From contig NZ_LZSE01000036.1 of the NCBI RefSeq assembly GCF_001665295.1, positions 1-64,000 of the forward strand: a DNA stretch of 64,000 nucleotides. Direction: 5' to 3'. The position numbers were made by a program, and so were the translations under genes. This stretch comes from Mycobacterium sp. 1554424.7 (GTDB lineage Bacteria > Actinomycetota > Actinomycetes > Mycobacteriales > Mycobacteriaceae). A model generated the notes under the pieces. That model did no database searches. It saw nothing but the letters and a program-made list of their open reading frames with translations, and was not told where the DNA came from. Positions 8,332 to 16,876 of this stretch are shown here, piece after piece; the first letter of the stretch is position 1, and the number at the start of each line of letters is the position of its first letter.

Positions 8332-8952
8332 TCAGCCGCCGAGCCCCTTTTTCACGGCCGCGTCCTGCTTCTGGGCGACGTCGTTGACGAAGTCCTGCGG
8401 CGGGAGCGAGTCGACCGGGCCGTCGAATTCCAGCGTGACGAACGCCTTGCCCTCCGTGAACAGCAGTATCAAGATGCCCTTCGAGTTGTCCGGCGCGTTG
8501 CCGGACACCGTCGTTCCGCCGGTTCCGACGTTGAACGCATCCGTCATCGGATTCTTGATGTTGTTACCCTGCGCGCCCTTGGCCGTGTTCAGCGCGTTCG
8601 TTGCGGCGCCCGGGTCGGCGAACACCTGGATGGTGTCCTTGATGACGTGGCTGTTGTCGTCGGTGCTGAAGGTTATCGCGGCGCCCGGCTGTCCGTTCGG
8701 GTTGTTGGTGGGCGGCCCGGCCGTGAACTGTATTGGCGCGTTGATATCGGATGCCTTGATCAACCACGCCGTGTAGTCGATCGCCGGTGCCGGGGCCGGG
8801 GAGGCGGGCGCTGGGCTGGAAGACCCCGACTTGGACGTCGGGGATGGCGTCGAGGACGACGGTTTGCCGCCGCACCCTGCCACGGACATCGTCAGCGCCG
8901 CGGCTAGCGCAACGCCGGCGGCTACGGTCTGAGACGTTCGAGAAACCCTCAT
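8332..8952 (-). CDS. Lipoprotein with Ser/Pro-rich linker, paralogue of 6150-6683
   Basis: Protein of 206 aa. The signal peptide ends in the lipobox VAGC, followed by a Ser/Pro/Ala-rich linker (about residues 30-58) and a globular domain starting DYTAWLIKASDI. A good ribosome site (AAAGGAG) precedes the ATG. The globular domain matches the secreted paralogue at 6150-6683 block by block (NNPNGQPG, VGTGGTT, FTEGKAFVTLEFDGP, QKQDAAVKKGLGG). It is the first gene of a four-gene operon. It is likely anchored on the outer face of the cytoplasmic membrane. The family function is not known to me. Confidence 0.9.
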   Translation of the reverse strand: MRVSRTSQTVAAGVALAAALTMSVAGCGGKPSSSTPSPTSKSGSSSPAPASPAPAPAIDYTAWLIKASDINAPIQFTAGPPTNNPNGQPGAAITFSTDDNSHVIKDTIQVFADPGAATNALNTAKGAQGNNIKNPMTDAFNVGTGGTTVSGNAPDNSKGILILLFTEGKAFVTLEFDGPVDSLPPQDFVNDVAQKQDAAVKKGLGG

Positions 8953-9032
8953 TGCATCGCGCTCCTTTCAGGCTCATTCCGGCGACACGGTCGACCCGTT
9001 CCCGAGTCGCACAGTACATCGCTTCGTGTCAC

Positions 9033-9060
9033 CGACGGCCCTGCCGGGCCGCCCCCGTCG
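9033..9060 (-). terminator. Hairpin downstream of the SigF-like sigma factor gene
   Basis: CGACGG at 9033-9038 pairs with CCGTCG at 9055-9060, with a further GC-rich inner stem. It lies between the sigma-factor stop and the lipoprotein start on the same strand. No U-tract is present, as is common in mycobacteria, so terminator function is inferred. Confidence 0.35.
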
Positions 9061-9068
9061 GGAACGAC

Positions 9069-9878
9069 CTATTCGAGCTGGTCGCGCAGGCAGCGCAGGG
9101 TGTGGGCCAGGATGCGAGAAACCTGCATCTGCGATACGCCGATCCGCTCGGCGATCTGGCTCTGGGTCATCGACTCGAAGAACCGCATGTGCAGCACCTG
9201 ACGTTCCCGCTCGGGGAGCGCGCCCACCAGGGCACGCACGACCTCGCGGTTGGTGATGTGCTCGATCTGCGGATCGATGCCACCGACGGCGTCGGCCACC
9301 AGGCGGGGCTTGCCCGAGTCGTCGGCGCCGAGGGGAGCATCGAGCGAGTCCAGGCGATAGGCATCGCCCGCCACCAGGCATTCGATGATTTCCTCGCGCG
9401 GGACGCCCAGCACCGAAGACAGCTCTCCCGCGGTGGGGGCGCGGCCCAGCTGTTGCGCCAAATCGCTTGTCGTCCGGCTGATTTGGACATGCAGCTCGCG
9501 CAAGCGCCGCGGCACCCGCATGCCCCAGCTGTAGTCGCGGAAGTAGCGCCGAACCTCGCCCATCATCGTTGGAACCGCGAACCCGATGAAGCTGGGACCC
9601 TTGTCCGGGTCGAACCGGTTGATGGCGTTCATCAGACCCAGCCGGGCGACCTGAATGAGGTCGTCGAGCCCCTCCCCACGCCGGGCGAAGTGGCTGGCCA
9701 CGTGGTCGGCCAGCGGCAGGCATCGGCTGACGATGCGTTCACGCTGCCGGGCGTACTCGTGGGATTCGCCCGGCAACTGCCGCAGCGCGACGAACATCTC
9801 GACAACGTCGTCGTAGGAATCGTCCGCTTGTGTTCTGGGTGCTCGAGTGGGTCGGGATGGGCTCGCGACGCCGGTCAT
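9069..9878 (-). CDS. RNA polymerase sigma factor, SigF (SigB/F/G) subfamily
   Basis: Protein of 269 aa. Region 2 is clear (LPLADHVASHFARRGEGLDDLIQVARLGLMNAINRFD, then FIGFAVPTMMGEVRRYFRD), followed by region 3 and region 4 with a helix-turn-helix (MTQSQIAERIGVSQMQVSRIL). This is the general-stress/sporulation sigma subgroup, not the ECF group. In mycobacteria sigF normally follows its anti-sigma gene rsbW/usfX; here no anti-sigma or anti-anti-sigma gene lies on either side, and the upstream 570 bp has no convincing gene. It may be a second SigF-like factor. The downstream lipoprotein operon on the same strand could be a target or simply a neighbour. Confidence 0.92.
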   Translation of the reverse strand: MTGVASPSRPTRAPRTQADDSYDDVVEMFVALRQLPGESHEYARQRERIVSRCLPLADHVASHFARRGEGLDDLIQVARLGLMNAINRFDPDKGPSFIGFAVPTMMGEVRRYFRDYSWGMRVPRRLRELHVQISRTTSDLAQQLGRAPTAGELSSVLGVPREEIIECLVAGDAYRLDSLDAPLGADDSGKPRLVADAVGGIDPQIEHITNREVVRALVGALPERERQVLHMRFFESMTQSQIAERIGVSQMQVSRILAHTLRCLRDQLE

Positions 9879-10448
9879 CGGCTAGAACGCATCGCCAAAA
9901 AGCATGTGCAGGAAGGGATTTGCATTATTGGCCCACTTTCTGGGTCGTGTGCAGCGCGGCATCGCAGGTATGCGCACACTCGCCTCCGCTACACCTGTAT
10001 CCGCCGGACGGGTCGGTGGTCGGCGCGTACCAATAACCAGGGGTGACCGGGGTGTTTTCGCCGGAGCCACGCCATACTCAGCAGCAGTGCAACTGACTAA
10101 CCGCTTTTAGCTAAACGGCGACCTGTCCAGGACGGACTTCACTGGCGACTATACGCCCCTTCCGACGGGCAAGCGATCGCTCAGCTCAGCGGGATAGGGA
10201 GCGAATCGTTGTGCAGATTGTGGAGTTCGCCGGCCGGAGGCGCGACGGGGCCTTGGCGCAGGGTGGTGCCGGTTGTGGCACTGGCCGGGACGATAGCCGA
10301 GACGCCCCTCAGTTACGGGCTTCTCATTCACGGACGGCGTGGGTACTGTTCGGCACATGCTTGTGACCCCGCGCGCTTTTGACCGCCGCCGAGAAGACCG
10401 CGCGCACAGGGCATCCGGAGCGCGTCGAGCACTTGCTTGCGCGTGCCG
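9879..10448. other. Intergenic region upstream of sigF-like gene and SDR
   Basis: About 570 bp between two divergent genes. Short open frames occur but lack ribosome sites or recognisable domains. It must contain the promoters of the sigma factor and the SDR; I could not identify a convincing SigF-type GTTT...GGGTAT promoter pair or a hairpin. Nothing else is evident. Confidence 0.5.
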
Positions 10449-11333
10449 ATGACGGATAGGCCGCTGGCCGGCCGCGGTGTGGTGGTCTCCGGCGGCAGCC
10501 GCGGTATCGGGCGGGCGGTCACCGAACTGCTGTGCGATCTCGGCGCCGCCGTGGTCGTCAACGGGCGCGACGCCGACGCCGTGGCGGAGACGGTCGCGGC
10601 GGTAACGGGCGCAGGGGGGCGGATCACCCCGGTCATCGGCTCCGCGGACGACGAGGGCACGGCGGGCGCGCTCGTCGACGCGTGCGTCAGCACCTACGGG
10701 CGGTTGGACGCCCTGATCAACTGCGCCGGCGTCGCCGAGCCACCCGGTTCGTCCATCCTGAACATCTCGCCGGAGGAATTCGACCGCCTGATCGGCACGC
10801 ACCTGGGTACGGCGTTTCACACGTGTCGGGTCGCGGCCCGCGTCATGGCGGAGCAGAGGCACGGATCGATCGTCAACACCAGCTCGGTCGCGTTCCTCGG
10901 CGACTACGGCGGCACCGGTTACCCGGCCGGCAAGGGCGCCGTCAACGCGCTGACCATGGCCATCGCGGCGGAACTGAAATCCCGCGGCGTGCGGGCAAAT
11001 GTGGTGTGCCCCGGCGCCCGGACGCGGCTGTCCACCGGCGCCCAGTACGAGGAACACATCGCGGACCTGCACCGGCGCGGGTTGCTCGACGAGATGACGA
11101 TGCGCGCCTCGCTCGACAGCGCACCCGCCGAGTTTGTAGCGCCGCTCTACGCCTACCTGGCCAGCGACCTGTCGCGCGGCGTGACGGGTCAGATCTTCGT
11201 CGGCGCCGGCGGATTCGTCGGCAGCTTCGACCGGCCGACGCCGCGCATGCTGGGATACCGCGATCACCATGACGCCCAACCGTGGTCGGTCGAGGAACTG
11301 CACGAGATGATCGGAATGCCGCCGACGCGTTGA
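10449..11333 (+). CDS. Short-chain dehydrogenase/reductase
   Basis: Classical SDR of about 294 aa. SGGSRGIG is the cofactor loop, followed by NCAGVAEP, NTSSVAF with the catalytic Ser, and GYPAGKGA, which supplies the YxxxK Tyr and Lys. The long C-terminal tail (DRPTPRMLGYRDHHDAQPWSVEEL) is unlike short fatty-acid SDRs and resembles the hydratase-dehydrogenase-like SDRs of mycobacterial lipid catabolism. The ATG at 10449 is preferred; a TTG four codons earlier is possible. It precedes an FAD monooxygenase gene on the same strand by 80 nt. The substrate is unknown. Confidence 0.9.
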   Translation: MTDRPLAGRGVVVSGGSRGIGRAVTELLCDLGAAVVVNGRDADAVAETVAAVTGAGGRITPVIGSADDEGTAGALVDACVSTYGRLDALINCAGVAEPPGSSILNISPEEFDRLIGTHLGTAFHTCRVAARVMAEQRHGSIVNTSSVAFLGDYGGTGYPAGKGAVNALTMAIAAELKSRGVRANVVCPGARTRLSTGAQYEEHIADLHRRGLLDEMTMRASLDSAPAEFVAPLYAYLASDLSRGVTGQIFVGAGGFVGSFDRPTPRMLGYRDHHDAQPWSVEELHEMIGMPPTR

Positions 11334-11413
11334 ACCGTTGGGCGCGCGGGCACGTATCCAATGAAGTGACGAGCCGCAGCGACGGGCCGGCCTCGGTCGC
11401 AGGGGCGCCGCCG

Positions 11414-12637
11414 ATGCGCGCGCTTCGGATACTTGTCATCGGCGCCGGCGTGAGCGGCATTTCCGTTGCCCGCGGACTACTGCGCGACGGCCATGACGTC
11501 ACCGTCTTCGACCAGCGCAAAGACACGCGCGCCGGCGGCGGAGCGGTGACGATCTGGTCCAACGGCGAGACGGTGCTGCGGCAGCTCGGCGTCAACATGG
11601 ACGGGGCCGGTCAACTGCTTTCCCGCGTCCGGGTGCTGACGTCGCGGGGACGCCGGCTGGCGACCCTGGACGTGACCGCGATGGTGGACCGGCTGGGCGC
11701 ACCGGTTCGCATGGTTCCGCGTCGCGTCCTGCTGGAACGGCTGTTGGACGCCTTCCCGAGCGATCGAATCCGCTGCGACTCCCGCGCGTCGGCGGTCGTG
11801 ACGACCCCCGACGGGGTGCGCGTCGAATTCGACGACGGCAGCGTCGTCGGGGGCGACCTGGTGATCGGCGCCGACGGCCTGCACTCGATCGTTCGGGATG
11901 CGGTCGGCGCCCCCGCCGCGGAGCCGACCGGCTGGTGCAGCTGGCAGGGACTCGTCACCCTTCCCGGCCTCGTCGACAAGCGGGTCGCGATGATCGTCAT
12001 CGGCGAGCGGGGCAACACCGGCGTGTGGCCGGCCGGCGGTTGCGATGTGCAGTGGTGGTTCGACCTTCCCTGGTCCCGTGACTTCGTCAGGCCGCGCCGC
12101 CCTATCGAGGTGATCCGCTCGACCTTCTGCGGGTGGTCCGACACCGTCGATCGCGTCCTGGCGACGCTGACCGACGACGACCTGGCGGGTTCGCCCTACC
12201 CGCACTTTCGGCACTCGGCCCTGGCCCCGTTGGTCCTCGGCCCGGTGACGTTGCTGGGCGACGCCGCCCACACCATGCCGCCGACCCTCGCGCAGGGAAC
12301 CAATCAGGCGCTGCTCGACACCATGGTGTTGTGCAGGGAGCTGTCGGATGTGCGCGAGTGGGTAAACGCCGGCGCCGGCGACCTTTCCAGGGAAATCCGC
12401 GCGGCCCTGCGCCGCTACGAGAGGACCCGGCGCCGCCGCGTCGCGGCCGTATCCCGAGTCGCAGCATTTCAGGTGGCCCACAGTGAATCCGTGTTGTGGC
12501 CGGCGGCGATGATCCCCGACCGGGTGCACACCTGGATGCTGACCGCCTTTTTGCGGTGCACCAGTCACCGCCGCATGTCGGCGGCGATCGATCGGGGCCT
12601 CGGGGCACGAAGCCTCATGCCTTCGAGTCGCCCATGA
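11414..12637 (+). CDS. FAD-dependent monooxygenase (PHBH fold)
   Basis: Flavoprotein hydroxylase of 407 aa. The dinucleotide motif VIGAGVSG starts at about residue 7, the DG motif is in IGADGLHSIVR and the second FAD motif is LLGDAAHTMPPTLAQGTNQALLD. Family members hydroxylate or epoxidise small molecules using NAD(P)H and O2. The chosen ATG directly precedes the Rossmann strand; earlier in-frame starts would add a low-complexity leader. Its stop overlaps the DUF4389 gene start by 4 nt (ATGA), so the two are coupled. The substrate cannot be read from sequence. Confidence 0.9.
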   Translation: MRALRILVIGAGVSGISVARGLLRDGHDVTVFDQRKDTRAGGGAVTIWSNGETVLRQLGVNMDGAGQLLSRVRVLTSRGRRLATLDVTAMVDRLGAPVRMVPRRVLLERLLDAFPSDRIRCDSRASAVVTTPDGVRVEFDDGSVVGGDLVIGADGLHSIVRDAVGAPAAEPTGWCSWQGLVTLPGLVDKRVAMIVIGERGNTGVWPAGGCDVQWWFDLPWSRDFVRPRRPIEVIRSTFCGWSDTVDRVLATLTDDDLAGSPYPHFRHSALAPLVLGPVTLLGDAAHTMPPTLAQGTNQALLDTMVLCRELSDVREWVNAGAGDLSREIRAALRRYERTRRRRVAAVSRVAAFQVAHSESVLWPAAMIPDRVHTWMLTAFLRCTSHRRMSAAIDRGLGARSLMPSSRP

Positions 12638-13248
12638 ACGAGTCCGCGCCGCTGTGCCGCACCGACGGTCCCGTGCGGGTGCGCGGCGACCTCGAGGCGC
12701 CGTCGCGCTGGCTCTGGCTCGTCAAGTGGTGCGTGCTCGCCGTTCCGCACTACCCGATATTGATCCTGCTCTATCTCGTGTATCCGGTGCTGACGATCGT
12801 CGCCGGGGTGGCGATCCTGTTCACCGGGCGCTATCCGCGCCCCATCTTCGACTTCAACGTCGGGGTGCTGCGCTGGTCGTGGCGGGTCATGAACTACCGC
12901 TTCCCGATGAACAGCACGGACAAGTACCCGCCCTTCGCGCTGGCCTCGCGGCCCGACTATCCCGGTGACCTGAACGTCGACTACCCCGAGCGCCTCACCA
13001 AATGGGCGGTGCTGGTGAAGTGGTGGCTGCTGGGGCTCCCGCAGATACTCCTGTGCTGGTCGATGGAGCCGCTGCTGCAGGTGCTTTGCGTCATCAACGC
13101 GGCGTGGCTGCTGTGCAAAGGGTCCACCCACCCGGGCATGTACGACCTGCTCATGGGGATCGTTCGGTGGCGTTACCGGGTGGCCGTGTATGTATCGTTG
13201 ATGAGTGACGAGTATCCGCCCTTCCGACTGGATCTAGGTGGCAGATAA
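12634..13248 (+). CDS. Membrane protein with two tandem DUF4389 repeats
   Basis: Protein of 204 aa built from two similar halves. Each half runs: RWLWLVKW or LTKWAVLVKW, a hydrophobic segment, a turn (GRYPRPIFDF or GSTHPGMYDL), then LRW.WRVMNYRF or VRWRYRVAVYVS, and ends in YPPF.L. This is the DUF4389 signature in duplicate. Four membrane passes are likely. It overlaps the FAD monooxygenase by 4 nt and the following methyltransferase frame by about 11 nt, suggesting a three-gene unit. The function is unknown. Confidence 0.88.
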   Translation: MNESAPLCRTDGPVRVRGDLEAPSRWLWLVKWCVLAVPHYPILILLYLVYPVLTIVAGVAILFTGRYPRPIFDFNVGVLRWSWRVMNYRFPMNSTDKYPPFALASRPDYPGDLNVDYPERLTKWAVLVKWWLLGLPQILLCWSMEPLLQVLCVINAAWLLCKGSTHPGMYDLLMGIVRWRYRVAVYVSLMSDEYPPFRLDLGGR

Positions 13249-13874
13249 CGCGCGAAAACCCTTTATTCCCTTACATATATCGGTTCGGTCAGCCGATCTT
13301 CGACCGGCTCTTCTACAACCGATATCGTCGAGCGGCGATCGCGCACGCGACCGGTCGGCTGCTGATGGTCGGTCTCGGACCGGGGACCGATCTGAAGTTC
13401 GTTCCGGCCACGGTGACGTCGGTCGCGGCCGTGGAGCCGGTGGCCGCGTTCCGGCGGGCGGCGTCGCGCGTCGCCGATCGCCACGGCATCGCCGTCGACA
13501 TCGTCGACGGGACGGGCGAGTCGATTCCCTTCCCGGACAACAGTTTCGATTCGGTCCACGTCGGGCTGGTGCTGTGCTCGGTCGACGACGTGGCGGCGAC
13601 GCTCGGTGAGATTCGGCGAGTACTGGTCCCGGGGGGCAGGTTGGTCGTGCTCGAGCACGTCCGCGGCGACGGGGCCACGGGCCGGTTCCAGGACCTGGTC
13701 GCGGGGCCATGGTCGTGGTTCGCCGCCGGTTGCCATCCGAACCGCCGAACCGTCGATGCCATCGCCGCGGCCGGCTTCGATATTTCGGGGCTGCGCAGCG
13801 TCCGAACTCCCGTGCCGTTCCCGTGCAAACCGCATCTGCAGGGTTTCGCCACCGCGACCGAGAGCAATGGCTGA
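13238..13874 (+). CDS. Class I SAM-dependent methyltransferase with apparent N-terminal frameshift
   Basis: The frame ending at 13874 encodes a methyltransferase: motif I VGLGPGTD, the PFPDNSFDSVHVGLVLCSV core and LVPGGRLVVLEHV. The first ATG in that frame (13365) lies directly in front of motif I, which would delete the first beta strand and cap helices. The same frame upstream (13254-13364) reads as plausible protein (NPLFPYIYRFGQPIFDRLFY), but it has no start codon back to a TGA at 13206. A GTG at 13238 in the adjacent frame begins MADNARKP. A one-base excess near the AAAA run at about 13255-13258 would join them. It is either a sequencing or real frameshift, or a truncated protein of 169 aa starting at 13365. 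Confidence 0.7.
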
Positions 13875-14110
13875 GATTCACGGAAATGTTCTGCCGGGCT
13901 TTTTCGCCCAATTAGTTCCTGGCGCAGGCAATTCGATTACCGCCGGTATGAAGAAGACTCTTATTGCTAACTTTCCGATTTGCCTCGACATTTCAGTTCG
14001 CATTTTGGCTACGCCGCCCCTTTTTGGAGTTGTACGATCGCTTGGTCAAGCCCGGTGAGCCATGCGGCGTCCGGGACTTCGCCCCTAACGGTGGTGGCCC
14101 ATCGAGCCGC

Positions 14111-14131
14111 TCACCTGACCCGGTCAGGTGA
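14111..14131. promoter_or_regulatory. Perfect 21-nt palindrome upstream of the PE gene
   Basis: The arms TCACCTGACC (14111-14120) and GGTCAGGTGA (14122-14131) are perfect 10-nt inverted repeats around a single base. The site ends 30 nt upstream of the PE start, where a repressor site over the promoter would be expected. The symmetry is far above background. It could also form a hairpin, but the 1-nt loop makes a protein operator more likely. No regulator gene adjoins it, so the binding protein is unknown. Confidence 0.6.
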
Positions 14132-14161
14132 TTAGTTTGCAGACGGGCGATGGGGGCAAGA

Positions 14162-15859
14162 ATGTCGTTTCTAATCGCGGCGCCGGATTTGGTGTCGGCG
14201 GCGGCTACGGATCTGGAAAACATTAGGTCAACGATCAGCGCGGCCAGCTCGGCAGCGGCGGACCCAACCACCTCGTTGCTGCCCGCGGCCGAGGATGAGG
14301 TGTCGGCGGCGGTCACGGCGTTATTTGGCGCGCACGGCAAGGCATTTCAGGCGTTGACTGCGCAGGCGACGGCGTTTCACGAGGAATTCGTGCAAGCGTT
14401 GGGCGCCACTGCGGGCGCGTATGCGAGCACCGAGGCCGCCACCATTTCGCAGCTGCAGGCCGCGTTGTGGGGCGGTGTGGGTGCGTTGGCGACAGGTCAG
14501 GCGGCTGTTGTGGATCGGGCAGGGTTTCCGTCCCTCCTTAGTGGCGCGACGGGCCAGAGCATCCCGGGCCTACCCACCGCGCTGACGGGACTCCAGCGTG
14601 CGCTGGCATCCGAGCTCGGCTCGGTCGCCGGCCCCTACGAATCGCTGTTCGCCAACACGGCCGCGAACGTGCAAATCCTCGGGAGCGCCATAGCCGCCAA
14701 TCCGGCTCCGTTCTTGCACCAGTTCCTCATCAACCAGAGCGGCTATGCGCAGACGATCGCCGCAGGCGTCGAACACGTACTCCAGAATCTTCCTGCCGTG
14801 TTGGCGAGTCTGCCGGCGAACCTCCGGGCGGCCGTTCAGGCGCTGCTGTCCTTCGACCCGGCGCCTTTTGTGCAGCAGTTCATCGCCAACCAGCTGGCCT
14901 ACGCCCAGATCATCGCGACGTCCTTGCAGAACGCGGCCCACGACTTTGTCGTCGGCCTTCAGGCTTTGCCGACCGCCTTCCAATCGGCCGTCCAAGCCCT
15001 CATGGCTGGGGATATCAACGGCGCGGTGAACGACATTGCGCAGGGCTTCTTAGGTCTGTTCTTCACCGGCGTGGATATCACTGAAACCGGCGATGTCCTT
15101 GTCGCCCCCGGACTTGCTATCACTGTTACCCCGGCGGGCGCTTTGGGAGACTTGTTACCCATCCTCACCATTCCGGGAATGATGGCTCAGAACTTCACGA
15201 ACCTGCTGCCACCCGGCTCCATCCCGGCACAGATCTCGCAGAACTTCACCAACGTGATCGCTACGCTCACGGACACGTCGATCAACGCAAACGCGCTACT
15301 CGGGCTCGGGACGTCCGGTCTGAGTGCCACTCTTACGACTGACATCGGGCTGCCGGCGGCGCTTCTCATTGATGCGGTGGGCGCGCCTGTCAACGCGTTC
15401 GACGCAGCGTCGGCATCCGCATCGCAATTCGCGGGCGAGTTGCAAACCGGCAACCTGACCGGAGCGATCGGCACGCTGATCGACGCTCCGGCCGTCGTGA
15501 CCAACGCCTTCCTCAACGGGCAGACGACCGTTGTGTTGTCACTTCCCCTGCCGGTTGTCAGCACAAACCTCGGCAATAGCGTCCTTTTGGGCACCCTCTC
15601 GTTCACGAACGGCAACGCTGACATCAACATCCCGCTGGATGGCATTCTCGTACCGCCAACCCCGATCACCGGGACCATAACCGGAATCGCGACGGGTACT
15701 GGTTTGGCGATCTCGGCGAGCAACATCGCCGCGGCTCTGGTCAACAGCCAACTCCCGTTGAACGTTGACGTCCTGGGCACGCCAACCAGCGGGCTCGCTA
15801 CCGCCCTGTTGGTTTTCGCGCCGGAGCAGCTCGCGCTGGCGATCACACCCGGTGGCTGA
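14162..15859 (+). CDS. PE family protein with non-PGRS C-terminal region
   Basis: Protein of 565 aa. Residues 1-100 form a PE domain starting MSFLIAAPDLVSAAATDLENI and ending near the type VII secretion motif YASTE (YxxxD/E). The C-terminal region is not glycine-rich PGRS. It has two related helical units (about residues 182-285), each with a Q[FY]..NQ..YAQ core and a following LP..LQAAVQALL-like stretch, then a beta-rich tail. The alternative start MGARM four codons upstream is less typical, since PE proteins open with MSF. It is paired with a PPE gene 114 nt downstream, presumably for ESX-5 export as a heterodimer. A 21-nt palindrome precedes it. Confidence 0.93.
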   Translation: MSFLIAAPDLVSAAATDLENIRSTISAASSAAADPTTSLLPAAEDEVSAAVTALFGAHGKAFQALTAQATAFHEEFVQALGATAGAYASTEAATISQLQAALWGGVGALATGQAAVVDRAGFPSLLSGATGQSIPGLPTALTGLQRALASELGSVAGPYESLFANTAANVQILGSAIAANPAPFLHQFLINQSGYAQTIAAGVEHVLQNLPAVLASLPANLRAAVQALLSFDPAPFVQQFIANQLAYAQIIATSLQNAAHDFVVGLQALPTAFQSAVQALMAGDINGAVNDIAQGFLGLFFTGVDITETGDVLVAPGLAITVTPAGALGDLLPILTIPGMMAQNFTNLLPPGSIPAQISQNFTNVIATLTDTSINANALLGLGTSGLSATLTTDIGLPAALLIDAVGAPVNAFDAASASASQFAGELQTGNLTGAIGTLIDAPAVVTNAFLNGQTTVVLSLPLPVVSTNLGNSVLLGTLSFTNGNADINIPLDGILVPPTPITGTITGIATGTGLAISASNIAAALVNSQLPLNVDVLGTPTSGLATALLVFAPEQLALAITPGG

Positions 15860-15973
15860 TCAAAATTCGCATTGAACTATCGGGGTGTCTATTTCGTGTA
15901 GTCCTACACGCGGCGAGTTGTCGGTGGTGACTGCGCCGGAGTCATCGTCGCGACCCAAGGAAGGGACGGTGCG

Positions 15974-16837
15974 ATGAATTTCTCGGTATTGCCGCCGGAG
16001 ATCAATTCGGCGCGGATGTTCGCGGGTGCGGGTACGGCCCCGATGCTGGCTGCGGCCGCGGCCTGGGATGGGTTGGCCGCCGAATTGGGATCGGCGGCGT
16101 CGTCGTTTTCGTCGGTCACATCGGGTCTAGCGGGGGGGCCGGGCACGGCGTGGCAGGGTCCGGCGGCGGCGGCGATGACGGCCGCGGCGGCCCCGTATAC
16201 GAAGTGGCTAAGTGCAGCGGCGACGCAGGCGACGGGTGCCGCGGGGCAGGCCCGGGCGGTGGCCGGCGCGTTCGAGGCGGCCCTGGCCGCCACGGTGCAT
16301 CCGTTGCAGGTGGCGGCGAACCGAAATGGCTTCGTGCAGTTGATAATGTCGAATCTCTTCGGGCAAAACGCGCCGGCGATCGCGGCCGCCGAGGCCGAGT
16401 ACGAGCAGATGTGGGCGCAGGATGTGGCGGCGATGGTGGGCTATCACGCCGGCGCCTCCGCCGCTGGCGCGGCGCTGGCGCCTCTGCACAATCTGGCCAC
16501 CCAGCTCGCCTCGGCACTGGGCCTGAGCCCGGTCACCAACCCCGTCGCCGGCGACCCGGACTTCATGAGCCAGACCACCAATTTCGGCGGGTTGGCCTCA
16601 TCGACATCCATCGCCGATCCGGACGACAGTCATTTCGTCGGGACTAATCTCGTGAACCCTCTATTCACGGCCTCGTTGACCTCTGGGAGGGAAACCACCT
16701 TGGGCCTGGGTGCGCCGGGGCAGACGATCTTCACGTTCCAGAGTCCGGTCGCTCCGTTCCTGAACGGTTCGTTCGCCCTGCCGGTCACGGATCCGCTGGC
16801 GCCGTTGTTCACCGCGCTGCTTCCGCTCGGCTTCTGA
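15974..16837 (+). CDS. PPE family protein
   Basis: Protein of 287 aa. It opens [20 protein letters not shown] with the Pro-Pro-Glu motif at residues 7-9. The WxG-type turn appears as [11 protein letters not shown], and the PPE domain runs to about residue 180 ([16 protein letters not shown]). A short C-terminal tail follows without MPTR or SVP repeats. PE and PPE genes in this order normally encode a secreted complex recognised by EspG of an ESX system. The nearby ESX-5 locus at the window edge suggests ESX-5, but this is inference. A convergent terminator hairpin follows. Confidence 0.93.
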   Translation: MNFSVLPPEINSARMFAGAGTAPMLAAAAAWDGLAAELGSAASSFSSVTSGLAGGPGTAWQGPAAAAMTAAAAPYTKWLSAAATQATGAAGQARAVAGAFEAALAATVHPLQVAANRNGFVQLIMSNLFGQNAPAIAAAEAEYEQMWAQDVAAMVGYHAGASAAGAALAPLHNLATQLASALGLSPVTNPVAGDPDFMSQTTNFGGLASSTSIADPDDSHFVGTNLVNPLFTASLTSGRETTLGLGAPGQTIFTFQSPVAPFLNGSFALPVTDPLAPLFTALLPLGF

Positions 16838-16843
16838 CCGTTC

Positions 16844-16868
16844 GCGGGCACCGGAGGGGAGTGCCCGC
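16844..16868. terminator. Bidirectional terminator-like hairpin
   Basis: GCGGGCAC at 16844-16851 and GTGCCCGC at 16861-16868 form a perfect 8-bp stem with a 9-nt loop. The hairpin lies in the 39-bp gap between the convergent PPE and ABC permease genes, so it can serve both. There is no U-tract. Confidence 0.6.
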
Positions 16869-16876
16869 GCCACGGC

